Assembly: GCA_030998225.1 (NCBI GenBank)
Contig: JAPYXD010000403.1
Location: 2,728,001 to 2,792,000, forward strand
Direction of reading: 5' to 3'
DNA: 64,000 bases
DNA from: Diplolepis rosae
Taxonomy: Eukaryota; Arthropoda; Insecta; Hymenoptera; Diplolepididae
Notes under the pieces: generated by a model
What the model saw: the letters and a program-made list of their open reading frames with translations, nothing else
The model's database searches: none
What the model was told of the DNA's origin: nothing
Shown here: piece after piece, positions 44,008 to 54,305 of the stretch
Layout: every line of letters begins with the position of its first letter
Position numbering within the stretch: the first letter of the stretch is position 1
Position numbers and translations under genes: made by a program

Positions 44008-45487
44008 TTAGTTGGGCATAACTAAAATTTCGGTCAAAAATTCTTGATCAGATTGTCGTAAGCTTCTTAGTAAGTCGTAATATGCGTAAGGTCCTCTCGT
44101 TTAATTAGTTAAAATTATGTCATCAATTGTTTCTGGATTTGTTATGTTTGAGACCAATTTGGTACATTACAGTGGTCGTAGTTACCAGGGGTGTTAGTTG
44201 AAGTTTGCCGGTTTTTTCAATAAAGAAAACACTTAATTCTCAAGGGAATCTCAAAAAAATTTTATTCAAAGTACTGACCATTGGATTTTACACATTTTGC
44301 CCATATTTCAGGCAAATCATGGATACCATTCCAAAAAAAAATTTTCTCTTTCAAGGCAAACCATTCGACGAGCCATTTTTCGACTTCTTCAAAATTGGCG
44401 AAGCGCTGCTCTGCGAGTGAGTGTCCCATCGATGCGAAAAGGTGATAGTCGGACGGGGCGTGGTCTGGAGAGTACGGCGGGTGCGATAATATTTCACAAT
44501 TCAATGCTTTTAATGTGTTCTTCACCACTATAGCGGTATGAGACGGTGCGTTATCATGTTGTAAGATAACTTTGCCATGTCTTCGGGCCCATTCCGGCCG
44601 TTTTTCGATCAACGCATGATTCAAATTGATAATTTGTTGTCGGTAGCGTTCCGTATTCACCGTCTCACCAGGTTTTAATAACTCGAAGTACACCATACCA
44701 CACTGGTCCCACCAAACACAGAGCATTGTCTGACGGCCAAAGCGATTTGGCCTTGAAGTCGACGGGCCGACCTCACCAGGTGAAAGCCATCATTTTTTCC
44801 GCTTCGGGTTCTCGAAATAAATCCATTTTTCGTCCCCCGTGACAATTCGTTGCAGAAAAGATTTCCTTTCGAACCGTTGAAGCAGCATTTCACAAATGGT
44901 TTTTCGATTTTCCATTTGTCTATCGTTCAGTTGGTGTGGTACCCATTTTCCATACTTTTGGATTTTTCCCATGGCTTTTAAACGTTGGCAAATTGCTCCT
45001 CGGGGCACATTTAGTGTTTATGCCAATTTTTGTTGCGATTGGGTTGGGTCTTCATCCAATAACGCCTGCAATTCCTCGTCTTCGAACTTTTTCGCTGCAC
45101 CAGGATGTTCATTGTCTGTTAAATCGAAATTTCCACTTTTAAATTGACGAAACCATGTCTCACGTGTTCTAATCATTGGAGCATGTTCAACATAAGTTTC
45201 TACCAGCAATCGATGAGCTTCAACTGCTTTTTTCTTTTGATGAAATAAGAAAATCAACGAATGCCGCAAATGCGGTTTACTTTGAACGAAACTCGACATA
45301 TTCACTGAGGTAAACAACTATGATACATATCTCTAGCGACATCTCTGAGTAAAACCGGCAAATTCCAACTAACACCCCTCGTAAATATTCCATTTATAAA
45401 TAAATATGGCCATAATGCCTTTATATCAACTTGGCGAACGATTAAATCACACAATACGCCAATGCGTTTGCGATGTTTTTGTTCCAT
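44008..45487 (-). pseudogene. CARD-domain ORF, Gypsy B copy 1, split by mariner
   Basis: ATG at 45487, 28 bp after the pol stop (45516-45518). The first part encodes MEQKHRKRIGVLCDLIVRQV (helix 1 type, as in caspase/adaptor CARDs), then ALWPYLFINGIF. The mariner (44185-45381, TA duplicated) follows. The last part encodes TRGPYAYYDLLRSLRQSDQE plus FLTEIL and stops at 44008-44010. The RG-P-x-A-(x3)-L-(x2)-L-(x3)-Q-(x2)-L pattern is the helix 5-6 signature of CARDs. Breaks in this copy: the insertion, a 1-nt deletion after WSQ, and an in-frame TAA before TRGP. Total coding length without the insertion is about 281 nt. CARDs mediate homotypic binding of initiator caspases and Apaf-1-like adaptors in the cytosol. 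Confidence 0.6.
44185..45381 (-). mobile_element. Mariner element 2, full length, TA duplication
   Basis: TIRs (AGGGGTGTTAGTTGAAGTTT and inverted copy) enclose a transposase on the minus strand from 45317 to 44262. Only two in-frame stops are present (45018-45020 and 44790-44792). Catalytic residues are readable: VTGDEKWIYF (D1), LQHDNAPSHT (D2), YSPDHAPSDYHLF (D3), i.e. the DD34D pattern of mariner. TA at 44183-44184 and 45382-45383. Comparison with copy 2 of the host element (60903-60915) shows a clean insertion into its CARD ORF. Confidence 0.95.
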
Positions 45488-45515
45488 TGTGATCTGTAAT
45501 CATTTTTATTTAATT

Positions 45516-45716
45516 TTAATTCTTTCTTCTCTGATTGGTTGCTGTTAGGGTTATATATGAAAGTCTAAGTAAATTAATATTAACGATTTTAGGTTTATTT
45601 TTAAGTGAAATTTTTATGTTTCCTTTGCCTAATATTTCAAGTACTTCGTATGGTCCTGAATATTGATTTTCGAATTTCTTTAGTTCTCCTCCTTCTAGTA
45701 AAAATACATCATCTCC
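45516..45716 (-). pseudogene. Integrase C-terminus (GPY/F), Gypsy B copy 1
   Basis: Minus strand reads GGELKKFENQYSGPYEVLEI followed by KISLKNKPKIVNIN and a stop at 45516-45518. The QYSGPYEV motif is the GPY/F module that ends Ty3/Gypsy integrases. Cut at 45716 by unrelated sequence. Confidence 0.85.
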
Positions 45717-45863
45717 TTTTGTTTGAACATGGGGATGAAGTTAACATGTTCGAACTTATATGTCTACTTTACTTAATTTAAAAAAAAAATGTGTCACATC
45801 GCGTGAAAATCATATATCTATCTGTATAAAATTTATTATCCTCCTTTACAAAAACTTTAAAAT

Positions 45864-46859
45864 TTATTCTACAAACTTTTTATTACGCTTTGGACCATGA
45901 CAATTTACTGGTTTGTGACCTCTTTGATAACAACGCTCGCATGTATCCGTCCATTTATATAGTATAATTTTTTCGGAGTCGTTTTCTACAGTTATTTTCA
46001 AGTCATTTTCGGGCTCTCTTTGTTTGCTAAATAAATAGTCTTTATATAAAAACTCTAACAGCTTCCGTGCTGAATTATGTTTGGCTTCTTTTTTTGTTTT
46101 TGAATTTTCCCCTGTGCTTATGTATGTATTTAATCCTTTTTGGATTCCGCATGTTGCTACAAAAATTGGCATATGGCTCGACGTATTACATTGTATAATT
46201 TCGAATTTTGAGTCGCTAAAGTTGTATTCTAGGCTAATTTTGTACATAGTTTGTACTGGACTGTTGGTGACTGTAAGCGGGTCGGCCAAAGAGGTGCTGC
46301 ACCGGGTGGGGTACCAAGTACCCCACTTAGCTCACTCGTTGAACGCATTGGCCCAGGTGCTTTTCAGGTGCATTTTTGTGCAAAATGGGAGCTGGACGTC
46401 CTCGTCGTACCCGCTGGGCAACGTGCTTGCGTCCTTCTCGGTGTCCGGCCCCGGATTCCTGCACTGCCTTAGCGAGCACCCCTTCAATGGGGCTCGCGGG
46501 TAAAGAGCTTCTGGGGCAATGGGCTGCGTTGGGCAAGCGCGGCTAACATGGGCTCCTTCACTGGTATTTATACGGGTACAATGGAAGTCTGTCGATCGGC
46601 TTTTTATTCCTTCGACAGCTACGCCGGACCCAATTTTTCTACGTGCGGAACCTTGTTGGTGGGAGTAAACTGGATTTGTGGATAGTAGGCTCGCGTACCA
46701 CCCGCCATCCCGCCTTTGCGGATGCGGGTGAGTTTCGCTTTAACATCTGGGGAGTGTGTTCCTTCGTGTTCTCTAGGTATCCCCGGGCGGGTTACCACCC
46801 GCCCAAGCCACAAATCTGTTGGTAACTGTAATTTCTCTGACTTTACCTTTTCCTCCCAT
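45864..46859 (-). pseudogene. dsRNA-binding domain + zinc knuckle protein, split by an insertion
   Basis: The long part (about 46262-45864) has a double-stranded-RNA-binding fold pattern: YKISLEYNF, then PIFVATCGIQKG, then SKTKKEAKHNSARKLLEFLY (the basic K-K-x-A-K-x2-A helix). A C-x2-C-x4-H-x4-C knuckle CERCYQRGHKPVNC follows near the C-terminus. A polyadenylation signal overlaps the stop. The short N-terminal part starts MGGKGKVREIT at 46859, on the far side of a 543-bp GC-rich insertion (46277-46819). The insertion is flanked by a 14-bp duplication, and the reading frame is compatible when one duplicate is removed. About 150 residues in total. I do not know a protein with this exact pair; RNA silencing suppression or gag-like RNA binding are possible roles. 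Confidence 0.6.
46277..46819. mobile_element. GC-rich 543-bp insertion with 14-bp TSD
   Basis: Flanked by gttggtgactgtaa (46263-46276) and gttggtaactgtaa (46820-46833). GC content is far above the surroundings. It contains two strong palindromes (gtggggtaccaagtacccca, gggcgggttaccacccgccc). No recognisable domain. A TSD of 14 bp is the type made by target-primed reverse transcription, so a SINE or truncated LINE is likely. Confidence 0.65.
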
Positions 46860-47760
46860 TTTTTTTTAAACAAAATGTTTATATTCTTGGAATCATTTTT
46901 AAGTTATTTTAAAATTTCAAATACAGAATTATTTTAGACTACATCATTTCGATCTGGATCATTTATGTGCATTTCATTCATAGTAGTTTCAAGTAAACAA
47001 TGGTTTTTTACTTTAATTTCGTATCCTAAGTTTATTTTACCAACGTGATCCAAATAGTGTTCAATACAGTCTAAACACTTGTGTGATAGTTGGAATAGTT
47101 GGACTATTTCTGTTTCGCAAAATTGACATTTTGTATTTAACATTTCGTTTTTTACTTTTGAGTGCCAGGAATTTTCAACTACAAAATTTTTCAAGGACTC
47201 TAACAGTGGAATCCCCAAAACACAAAAAACACAACCAAATTTGGTCCAAAAACACCACACGTCAACAGAAAACAAATCTTGAGAAAAACAAACAAAAAAG
47301 GAGGAAAGAAAAAAGAAGGCAAACTTCCAAAACCTCTTCCTTCTTCTTCTTTCTTTCGTCCTCTTTTGTTTTTATTACCCACCACCATTTACATAAATAA
47401 AGCTTAAATTATCGCCGACGTTTCGGTGCTCTTCCAGTACCCTCTTCAGAGCTGCAATACTACAAAAAAAAATTAATTATTTAAATAAAATTGTATTCTA
47501 TCACCCTCCATGGGGACGCAGAACCTCCTCCACGGAACGCCAACAGGAAACTGAAACAAACTCCGAGCATTCCTCCCTCCCAAGCACCTGAAAGACCCCA
47601 AGGGTCATTCAATAAACTCTAAATCGTTTCGCAGAATCTAGAAACCTCAAGGACATTTACTAGTAATACCGTCATTAAAGATAACTTATCATGCTGTCAT
47701 AACATCCATTGTACTTAACCAAATCCGTTCTCAAATTTATAGAATGTGTTCCCTCTCTTT

Positions 47761-48009
47761 TTATATACAACAGTATATATTCCAGTCAAAGTCATGACCG
47801 GCGTATTCCTTTCTATGATCAGACAAAACATTATGACAATTACACTTTCTCCCAAGATTCTTTTTGTGTTCTTCTACTCTAGTATTAAGAAGTCTGCCCG
47901 TTTGTCCCACATAAGTCACTTTACACCTTTTACAAATCAGTTTGTATATCACCCCACTTTTTTTTAATCTATTCAAGATGTCTTTACCCAAAGTTATAAG
48001 TCCTTCCAT
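47761..48009 (-). pseudogene. GIY-YIG endonuclease of the Penelope-like element
   Basis: GVIYKLICKRCKVTYVGQTG (GIY...YVG), then RLLNTRVEEHKKNL with the conserved Arg and Glu of the fold. It nicks target DNA for reverse transcription. Separated from the RT by a stop near 48022. Confidence 0.85.
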
Positions 48010-48021
48010 CTTAAACGGTAT

Positions 48022-48770
48022 TCAAAAAATTGTATGGATTTGAAATTTTTTTAACATAGATTGAATAGTTTTTGAAATATGACCAAAATATGGAAGAACA
48101 ATAGTGTTGTTTTTATCAAAATTTTCACTTTGTGTATCCGTGTCTACATTTCTACTCTTTCTACTTTTAATTTGTTGAATTCTAATTTTAATATGTTTTT
48201 CAATCAAATCTTGTGGGTAGCGATTGATAAATAAAAATTTTCTAACTTCTAAATTTTCTGAATGGAAATGATTCATGGGACAAACAAACAGCTCTGTCAA
48301 CTAGATTTTTAATAATAGCAACTTTATTTTGGAAGCGATGATTTGAGATGAAATTTAACATTCTACCAGAATATGTACTCTTTCTGTACCAATTTGACAC
48401 TATTTTACCATTATCAAGTTTAATTATTTCCAAGTTTAAAAAACTAATTCTATTGTTCCTTTCCATTTCATGGATAAATTGAATTCTTGGGTGATAGTTA
48501 TTGAAAGTATCTAAAAGTTTTTGCAACTTATCCAAAGGTACACACAATAGAGTATCATCAACATATCTAAAATAAAAGGGCACAACAAACTCCAACCTCT
48601 CGAAGACAGTCTTTTTCAAATCTTCCATGACTATTTCAGCCAACATTGGAGAAATAACAGAACCTATTGGAGTACCAAACTTTTTTTTATAGAATTTACC
48701 ATTAAATTTAAATTTAGTAGAATTCATAATGAAATCCAATCCTTTGAGAAACTCTTTTTTATCTAATTTT
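48022..48770 (-). pseudogene. Reverse transcriptase of the Penelope-like element
   Basis: Palm motifs in the frame 48739-48242 (165 codons), with a frameshift near 48255. A second frame to 48022 (RKFLFINRYPQDLIEKHIKI, then YFGHISKTIQSMLKKF) contains the linker toward the endonuclease. N-terminal fingers absent. Confidence 0.85.
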
Positions 48771-49009
48771 GTATTTTTTTATTTTCAACGTTATAATTGA
48801 GTCGATAGGGAACATGTATTTGCAGATAACATAATTTGCAAACTTTAATCATTGATATTTTGTGTACATATATTCGTTCTATTTCTGGTAATGCAGAAAT
48901 ACAAGAACAATTCAAGAAAATTTGATAATTTGTTGGGTAGTCTTGTGGACAAACACCGTCAATATATCTTGGAAAATTGAATGGAAGATTCTCGGTTGTT
49001 GGAATCATT

Positions 49010-49863
49010 ATATATGAAAAGTGATAAAATTGTTAGTTCAAGATATACTTTTGATTCATTCGATTTCTCTTTAAAGGTATGTAAAATTTCTTCTAATGTA
49101 AGTATTTTGAATTTTGTATACAGATTGACTCTTGTGATAAGTTGATTTTATTATGTGGTCTAATTTGTCATTATTTTAATTATTAATAATAATAGGTTTT
49201 AATTATAACCCATTATTATATAAGTATTCTAAGATCTCATTAATTTATTTGTCAGAATATTAATTTAAATTGAGAAATGATTCTTTCTTCATATGAATGC
49301 AAATGTAAGGATTTTTTGAACTTAGTGCTTTTAAATGTTTGATGAAATTATCTCGCAGGTACTTTATCTTCAAATTTCTTTGCTTCTGCTACTGGAATCG
49401 TTTCTGTAAGGAAATAATTCCAGTTATGTATTATGATTTAAACAAACGGGAGATGATATGTTTAAAAAATTTAGAATATGAAAAATCGTAGTGGAAAGAG
49501 AATAGTGGTGGGTTTTAGGTAAGGTGTGAAAAGTAAACACTGCATCAGGTCTCGCGATGGCTAGGCTATATAGCAGGAAGTTGGCTGATGATGCTTTTTT
49601 TGTTTCTTTCAATGTTATTGACGGGATGATAGCGGTGTTATATAAAGATCTCTATAATGTAGATAAAAAAGGGTTTTAACTTCGTGGTGTATTTGTTAAT
49701 TTTTATCTAAAATTGCTGCGAGTATGCAGTTTGAATTTGTATGGTGTCAGTTTTCAAAGTTCTTTCGTGCGTTTCGTTTCGTGTCTTTTCGTTTTCCTCG
49801 TGTTCGACTTTTTGAGTTTGTGTTTTTTTTTTTTACTTTCCTTTTCTTTTGACAAAAAAGAAA
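49010..49863 (+). promoter_or_regulatory. Intergenic region between divergent genes, TATA box at 49639
   Basis: AT-rich. On the plus strand, gtgttatataaagatc at about 49635 is a plausible TATA box about 225 bp before the ATG at 49864. A pyrimidine-rich run ending in aaaaaagaaa precedes the ATG. The minus-strand gene starts at 49008, so the region may drive both directions. Confidence 0.4.
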
Positions 49864-50272
49864 ATGTCGGGCAGTGAAGTTATTCTTATCCAAATTTTAA
49901 TGGATCTCGGTCTTACTCAAGAAACGGCTCAGGAAGAAGTTCCTATAATGGATGCAGAAGAGATGGATTCTTTAATGGATTTTTTATCATTCGAGGGGTA
50001 GAATTGTAGAATTTCAAGATGTGAAAGTGGAAGATTTTCTTGAAAGTCAAGATTTCTCTAAAGATGATGAATATAGGAGGGAGTTTTTAAATCGGGAAGA
50101 TGCTCGTTTAAGGTTGGAGTCCTTATTATCTGAAATGTGGTGTTTAACACCGTGGGAGCCGCAACCGTGTTCCTGTACATATAGTGTACAATTTTCTTCT
50201 GAAACTTTTTATTTACCATCTTGGTGGATTCATTTTCCGGCGAAGCAAAGGGAGAATTTTGAAAAATTATAA
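49864..50272 (+). pseudogene. Unknown acidic protein with one frameshift
   Basis: The first frame starts MSGSEVILIQILMDLGLTQE and is acidic (EEVPIMDAEEMDSLMD), ending at a TAG near 49998-50000. The +1 frame overlaps and continues through VEDFLESQDFSKDDEYRRE to a Trp/Cys-rich segment (MWCLTPWEPQPCSCTYS) and WWIHFPAKQRENFEKL, stop at 50270. It is one gene with a 1-nt indel at the GGGG run, or a programmed shift. No family recognised. It may be spliced to the exon at 51217. Confidence 0.4.
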
Positions 50273-50384
50273 ATGTTACAGCATACAAAAACTTGAAAGA
50301 AGTCAATATCAAAATTTTATTTTCCAGTTAAATTATACGAGATACGAAAAAAACGTCATGATAAAATCTAAATTCCTATAAGAA

Positions 50385-50665
50385 GATCTACAAATTTAAA
50401 TTGTAACATTTTTTATAAGATGTATATTTTTCTTTTAATTAAAGAAAACTATTGAAAACCCAAAAATTCAATTTTTTAACAATAATATGTGGAATATGAA
50501 AAAGAACGTCAGAATACAAAGTTGTTCGTTTCAAAAAGATCTACAAATTTTGTCTCACACAGTTTTTAAAAAACATATATTTTTTGGTTTCAATTCCAAA
50601 AAAATACGATTAAAATTCAAGAATTCCGTTTTTTTTATGAAATATACATAAAAACGTTTAGATGA
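50385..50665. repeat. Inverted-orientation copy of the 157-bp repeat
   Basis: agatctacaaatttaaattg and agatctacaaattttgtctc at 50391 and 50543 start two units matching, in reverse complement, the array at 1735-2230. Confidence 0.65.
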
Positions 50666-50669
50666 ACTG

Positions 50670-51210
50670 AAAAAAGGAATTTAGTGAATTTGGGAATCTG
50701 TGTGCGTAGTAATTTTTTAGAAATAAGTTAAAAACTTGAAACACTGCCTTGTATTTGGGATTAGTGCAGAAACTGTGTTTGAGGAAAATTTATATATAGT
50801 TAAATATATGATGTTTCTAGTGGTGTTTTTTTGAATATATCGGTGTAATGATTTTCGAAATTTATTCATAAATTGTTAATAGACTCAGAATTTTTCGTGA
50901 ATAAGAGGTTAGGTATGTATAAGGTTAACTAAAGAAAATTGAAAAAATTAGATTAACTTCATGTAAATTTGTGCATTTACACAAAAAACATATTAGAATC
51001 TTACTGGTTTAGTCTATGATCAATGAAATAATTTCAAGAAGGAAAATTTCAAAAGGTATATGTGTATATCTCTGTGGAACTTCTTTTGTATATTTTTTTT
51101 CTATATTTGAAATTTATAAATAGTATTGATAAGACTTTATAAGCTCCGTGTCGACTTGGAAAAGCATTGTTGTTAATTGGTTTAATTGCTAAAAATAATT
51201 GTTAATGTTT
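50670..51210. other. Non-coding, possible intron
   Basis: No coding signal. Ends at a good acceptor (taatgtttcacag at 51203-51215) before the next exon. Confidence 0.4.
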
Positions 51211-51215
51211 CACAG

Positions 51216-51883
51216 ATTTACAAAGAGCAGGTCCGTTTTTTAGCAAAGGGGATAAGAAATGTTGTTTGGCCTGTGTATGTGGACTTTTTAGGTAAAAAGA
51301 TAATGCTACCAATGAAATGGTTTATTTCTGAGTCCAGAAATGTATCGAGAAGGGTTTGTGACGCGAAAAAGTTTTTTCGACATGGATATGGCTTGCGCAA
51401 ACCGTTCATCTATCTTTTTGAACGGTACATGGTTTCTTATGGAAAATTAGAAGTTGTAAGCATTTTTGTTTGATGTATTTATTTATTTACGTTTTCTTGA
51501 AGAATAGCGAAAAAATTAGAATGGAATTAAATAAAATTCATTTCTAGGTCAGTCGAAAAAATGAGAAGTGGCTAGCCCATGGGACATGTATAACTGGATC
51601 CCGTGTATGAATTGATTGGTGGTCGGTATGTCTATTCACCCTGGGATTGGATAAGAAAGGGTCCACCTTGTATTAAATATAGGATTTCGTTGGCTCGACA
51701 GTTATTTGTCAATTTTGACAGGTCCTTTGTCGTTCTGGGCCAAAAATGGAAGATAATAGATGGGATGTTCCAATTGGTAAGATTTTTATTAATATTTTAA
51801 TTTATTGATTCAAAAGTATGTTTTTCTTTCTGACTGTATTTGTTTTTTATTCTTATTTCAGGACTATAGTCCTGACTCGTAGG
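51216..51883 (+). pseudogene. Unknown three-exon gene
   Basis: Exon 51216-51455 encodes IYKEQVRFLAKGIRNVVWPV, then FLGKKIMLPMKWFISESRNV and KKFFRHGYGLRKPF. It is followed by GTAAGC. An acceptor (tcatttctag, 51547) leads to an exon whose best frame, GGRYVYSPWDWIRKGPPCIK onward, has a stop just upstream (51592). The donor ttccaattg|gtaagatt (51778) and acceptor tttatttcag (51861) lead to a short last exon ending DSstop near 51880. Aromatic, basic protein of unknown family; probably the C-terminal part of the gene starting at 49864. Confidence 0.4.
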
Positions 51884-52530
51884 GGCTCGTGTTTAGATGC
51901 TTCCTAGTTTAGATTTTTTCTATCTTCTAGCTGTTGTAAATAGTATTTTTCCTGTGATAGAAAAAAAAATTGTATATTTTATTTTATATGTAAAATAATT
52001 AAAATAAAAATATTATTTAAAAAAAAATATAATTGTCAATTAAATGTAATAGAAGATTACAGGTATTGTGTTTTAAGTAGAGTATTCATTTAAAAATTTA
52101 CATAACCTATTTCAGTATTTAATGTATCAAATTCAAAATGAATTTAACGTCAGATTTTGACATTAAATAAATTAGTAGTTAAAACATTTTTTTGTTTTTC
52201 TTGATTTATAAATATATTTACATATTAGTATAAACTTAAGTTTTTTCGAGAATTTAGGAATTATAATATAAGTTTTTGCTACCAGATGGCGTTTCTTGTT
52301 GTGGCAGCAATTCTCTACTTTAATTAATAGCGATAGGTATATTTATTACTGTTTGAAAACTATTTCTACTTGTTGAATTGTCTACATTTTCGTCCTCTAA
52401 TAAATCTAATTGTAAGTGTGTATTTTCTAGGGTTATGTTTTTTATAATTTTATGATTTAGATATAATTTTGTTGTAACTATTATGATTATTCATAATGTT
52501 CAATGTTAATAAACTTATTAAGCCTATTAT
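51884..52530. other. Non-coding AT-rich sequence
   Basis: No gene recognised. It may hold the 3' end of the preceding gene. Confidence 0.45.
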
Positions 52531-53771
52531 TATTTTAAGTCCCGGTCCTACATTGGTTTCTTTGGAAAGCGATCAGGGGGCCCTAGAACAGGCCACCGGG
52601 TGCGTCCTCAGGTTGCGGATAGAGGGGACCTGTACCGAGGGTTACTGCTTAATACGAATACAAAACTAAATAAGCAGTCGCGGACAATGTTCCAGGGATG
52701 GACCCGAAGGAATAACCTCCAAGCCAAGGTGCTAACTACCGTGCCGAGGCCTGCATGGCACCAGGGAGTGGTGTCTCACACGGTGTCTCTAGGAAACCAG
52801 GCCACCTCCTAGAGTATTGAGGCCTTACCCCTGCATGCGGGGCTCTGCAGGGGCGGACCGAATACTTCCCTAGCTACTCGTGGGACTAATCATGGAGCAT
52901 TTCAATTTAAACAAAACGATGTGTGAGAAAATATTTGGAGGGGAGTTAGATGTGATGGAGGAGACGCCGGATCCGTTCGAGACGGATGAGTCTCAGGTAC
53001 GGTAGTACCGGAACTGGCTACACTAGCGGAATGAGCAGCAGCTGAAGATCCTCTCGAAGGTGGAATCGGCCCTGGAGAAGATGGAGAACTTCTCCAGGTC
53101 CAAGACGAACATGCACCTCCCTATCAGGGATGGTATACAGGAGATGAAGAAGGGGCTCGGGGCGCTGCGGTACGACATCGACGATACCGTATGCTACCTC
53201 GACTCCTTCGAGTACTTAATGAGAGGCCTCATGATACAGAAGATAAAGGAGGAAAGGCCGCCAAAACAGAAGCGAGTCGTGGACGAGGGGAGCCAAACCC
53301 TTCCACATCCGGCAACACACGCAAGCGCATCAGAGAGCCAACTGCGAGCCCGGAGGAGTCTGCAGTAAAGAAACCGGTGGAGATGGGGCCTAAAGCCTCC
53401 AATAAAGAAGAGGAGTGGGTCGAGGTCCCCAAGAAACCTCGCCGTGCGCGTTCAGAGGCAGTGCTCATCAAACCGGCAGAGGGGATGAGCTACGCCTCAA
53501 TCCTGCGCGAGCTTAAGAAGCGCGTCAACCCTGACGAATTGGGCGCCACAGTCCAGGGAATCAGGGAGACGCGCTCCAAAGACCTGCTGGTGGAACTAAA
53601 ATGTTTCAGAAAAAGCAGAGGGAGGCTAGACACTGCCATCAAAGAGGCAGTTGGATCTAGGGGGACGGTCCGTCATCTCATCCCCCGGATCGAGGTTGAG
53701 ATCGCCGACCTGGATCCAAGCATTGGAGCCGGAGATAAAGCTCACGGTCTCCTTAAAGAAGAGACCCTACA
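52531..53771 (+). mobile_element. R1/Jockey-clade non-LTR retrotransposon, 5' part
   Basis: A GC-rich 5' region (52540-52890) is followed by ORF1 fragments. A start MEHFNLNKTMCEKIFGGELD (52892) ends at a stop near 53006. A frame from 53060 (MESALEKMENFSRSKTNMHL) shifts near 53290 into the frame with EEEWVEVPKKPRRARSEAVL, then SYASILRELKKRVNPDELGA. The latter block is typical of R1-group ORF1 (gag-like, before zinc knuckles). Coding stops abruptly at 53771, where the next element's arm begins; ORF2 is absent. Confidence 0.75.
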
Positions 53772-54127
53772 GATGCTTTCACTCAATTCTTTAAACATTC
53801 ATTAATTGAAAATTGCACTCAAAATTTAATCTTGCAGCGTTCCAATATTCCCACAATGTTACAAAATCTTATTAATCATTATTTTAGTCGAATTATTTTC
53901 AAAATATTAAAAAAATAAATGTAAATATTTTGATTAAATACTCTGTCAAATTTTGCATTTGACTGAACTTGCAAAATTGTTGAAAGTTTTGAATACCGAT
54001 AGAAGAAACTTTAAATGAAATTTTATGTCCATAAATGCTTAAAGTTCTAGATAGAAATATCAACTACAACATTCTCAAATTTTATAAATAAACTACTAAA
54101 TTCAAAAAGTTTCGGATTTTTTTAAAA

Positions 54128-54305
54128 ACTGTACAAATTTCAAATATGAATCAGTCAAAATCTACTGATTATCAGTGAAATTTGACTGATTTAAATAACT
54201 AAAAACAGGTTACTGTGAATCAGTCAAATTTCACTGCTTACTTCAGTGAAAAGTAACTGATTTAACAGTGAAAAATATTGTTTCCACTGATGATTCAGAT
54301 TTAGA
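54128..54305. repeat. Subterminal palindromic array (cagtgaaatttgactg)
   Basis: The motif atcagtgaaatttgactgat and variants occur at least four times in alternating orientation. The mirrored array is in the other arm at 58137-58285. Could be a transposase-binding cluster. Confidence 0.75.

Larger units (their letters stand above)
43985..45716 (-). mobile_element. Ty3/Gypsy family B, copy 1 (3' fragment)
   Basis: Colinear with 60720-61350: integrase C-terminus, then CARD ORF, then flank. Similarity to copy 2 starts at about 45716 and ends near 43985, excluding the mariner at 44185-45381. Both copies are on the minus strand. Confidence 0.8.
47180..48780 (-). mobile_element. Penelope-like element, 5'-truncated
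   Basis: Minus strand: RT motifs FGTPIGSVISPMLAEIVMED and YFRYVDDTLLCV (catalytic DD), then a GIY-YIG endonuclease. RT plus GIY-YIG is diagnostic of Penelope-like elements. The RT finger region is missing at the 48780 end, as expected from 5' truncation. The 3' tail (47180-47460) includes a cgacgtttcggtgctcttcc block typical of these elements. Confidence 0.9.
46934..49008 (-). pseudogene. Cys-rich small protein split by a Penelope-like element
   Basis: First part 49008-48790: MIPTTENLPFNFPRYIDGVC at the start and CKLCYLQIHVPYRL near the end. Second part 47179-46934: SWHSKVKNEMLNTKCQFCET, then HKCLDCIEHYLDH, stop at 46934. The two are separated by a 1601-bp insertion with a 9-bp duplication (attttcaac at 47171-47179 and 48781-48789), and the frames agree across it. 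Three CxxC pairs suggest zinc binding. About 155 residues. It lies 75 bp upstream of the dsRBD gene on the same strand, suggesting a shared transcription unit. I do not recognise the family. Confidence 0.5.

Noticed and set aside
47405..47460. Hammerhead ribozyme in the Penelope-like 3' region
   Set aside because: The cgaaacgtcgg-like block is present but the core reads CTGAAGA instead of CTGATGA and stems are not convincing; at best degenerate.
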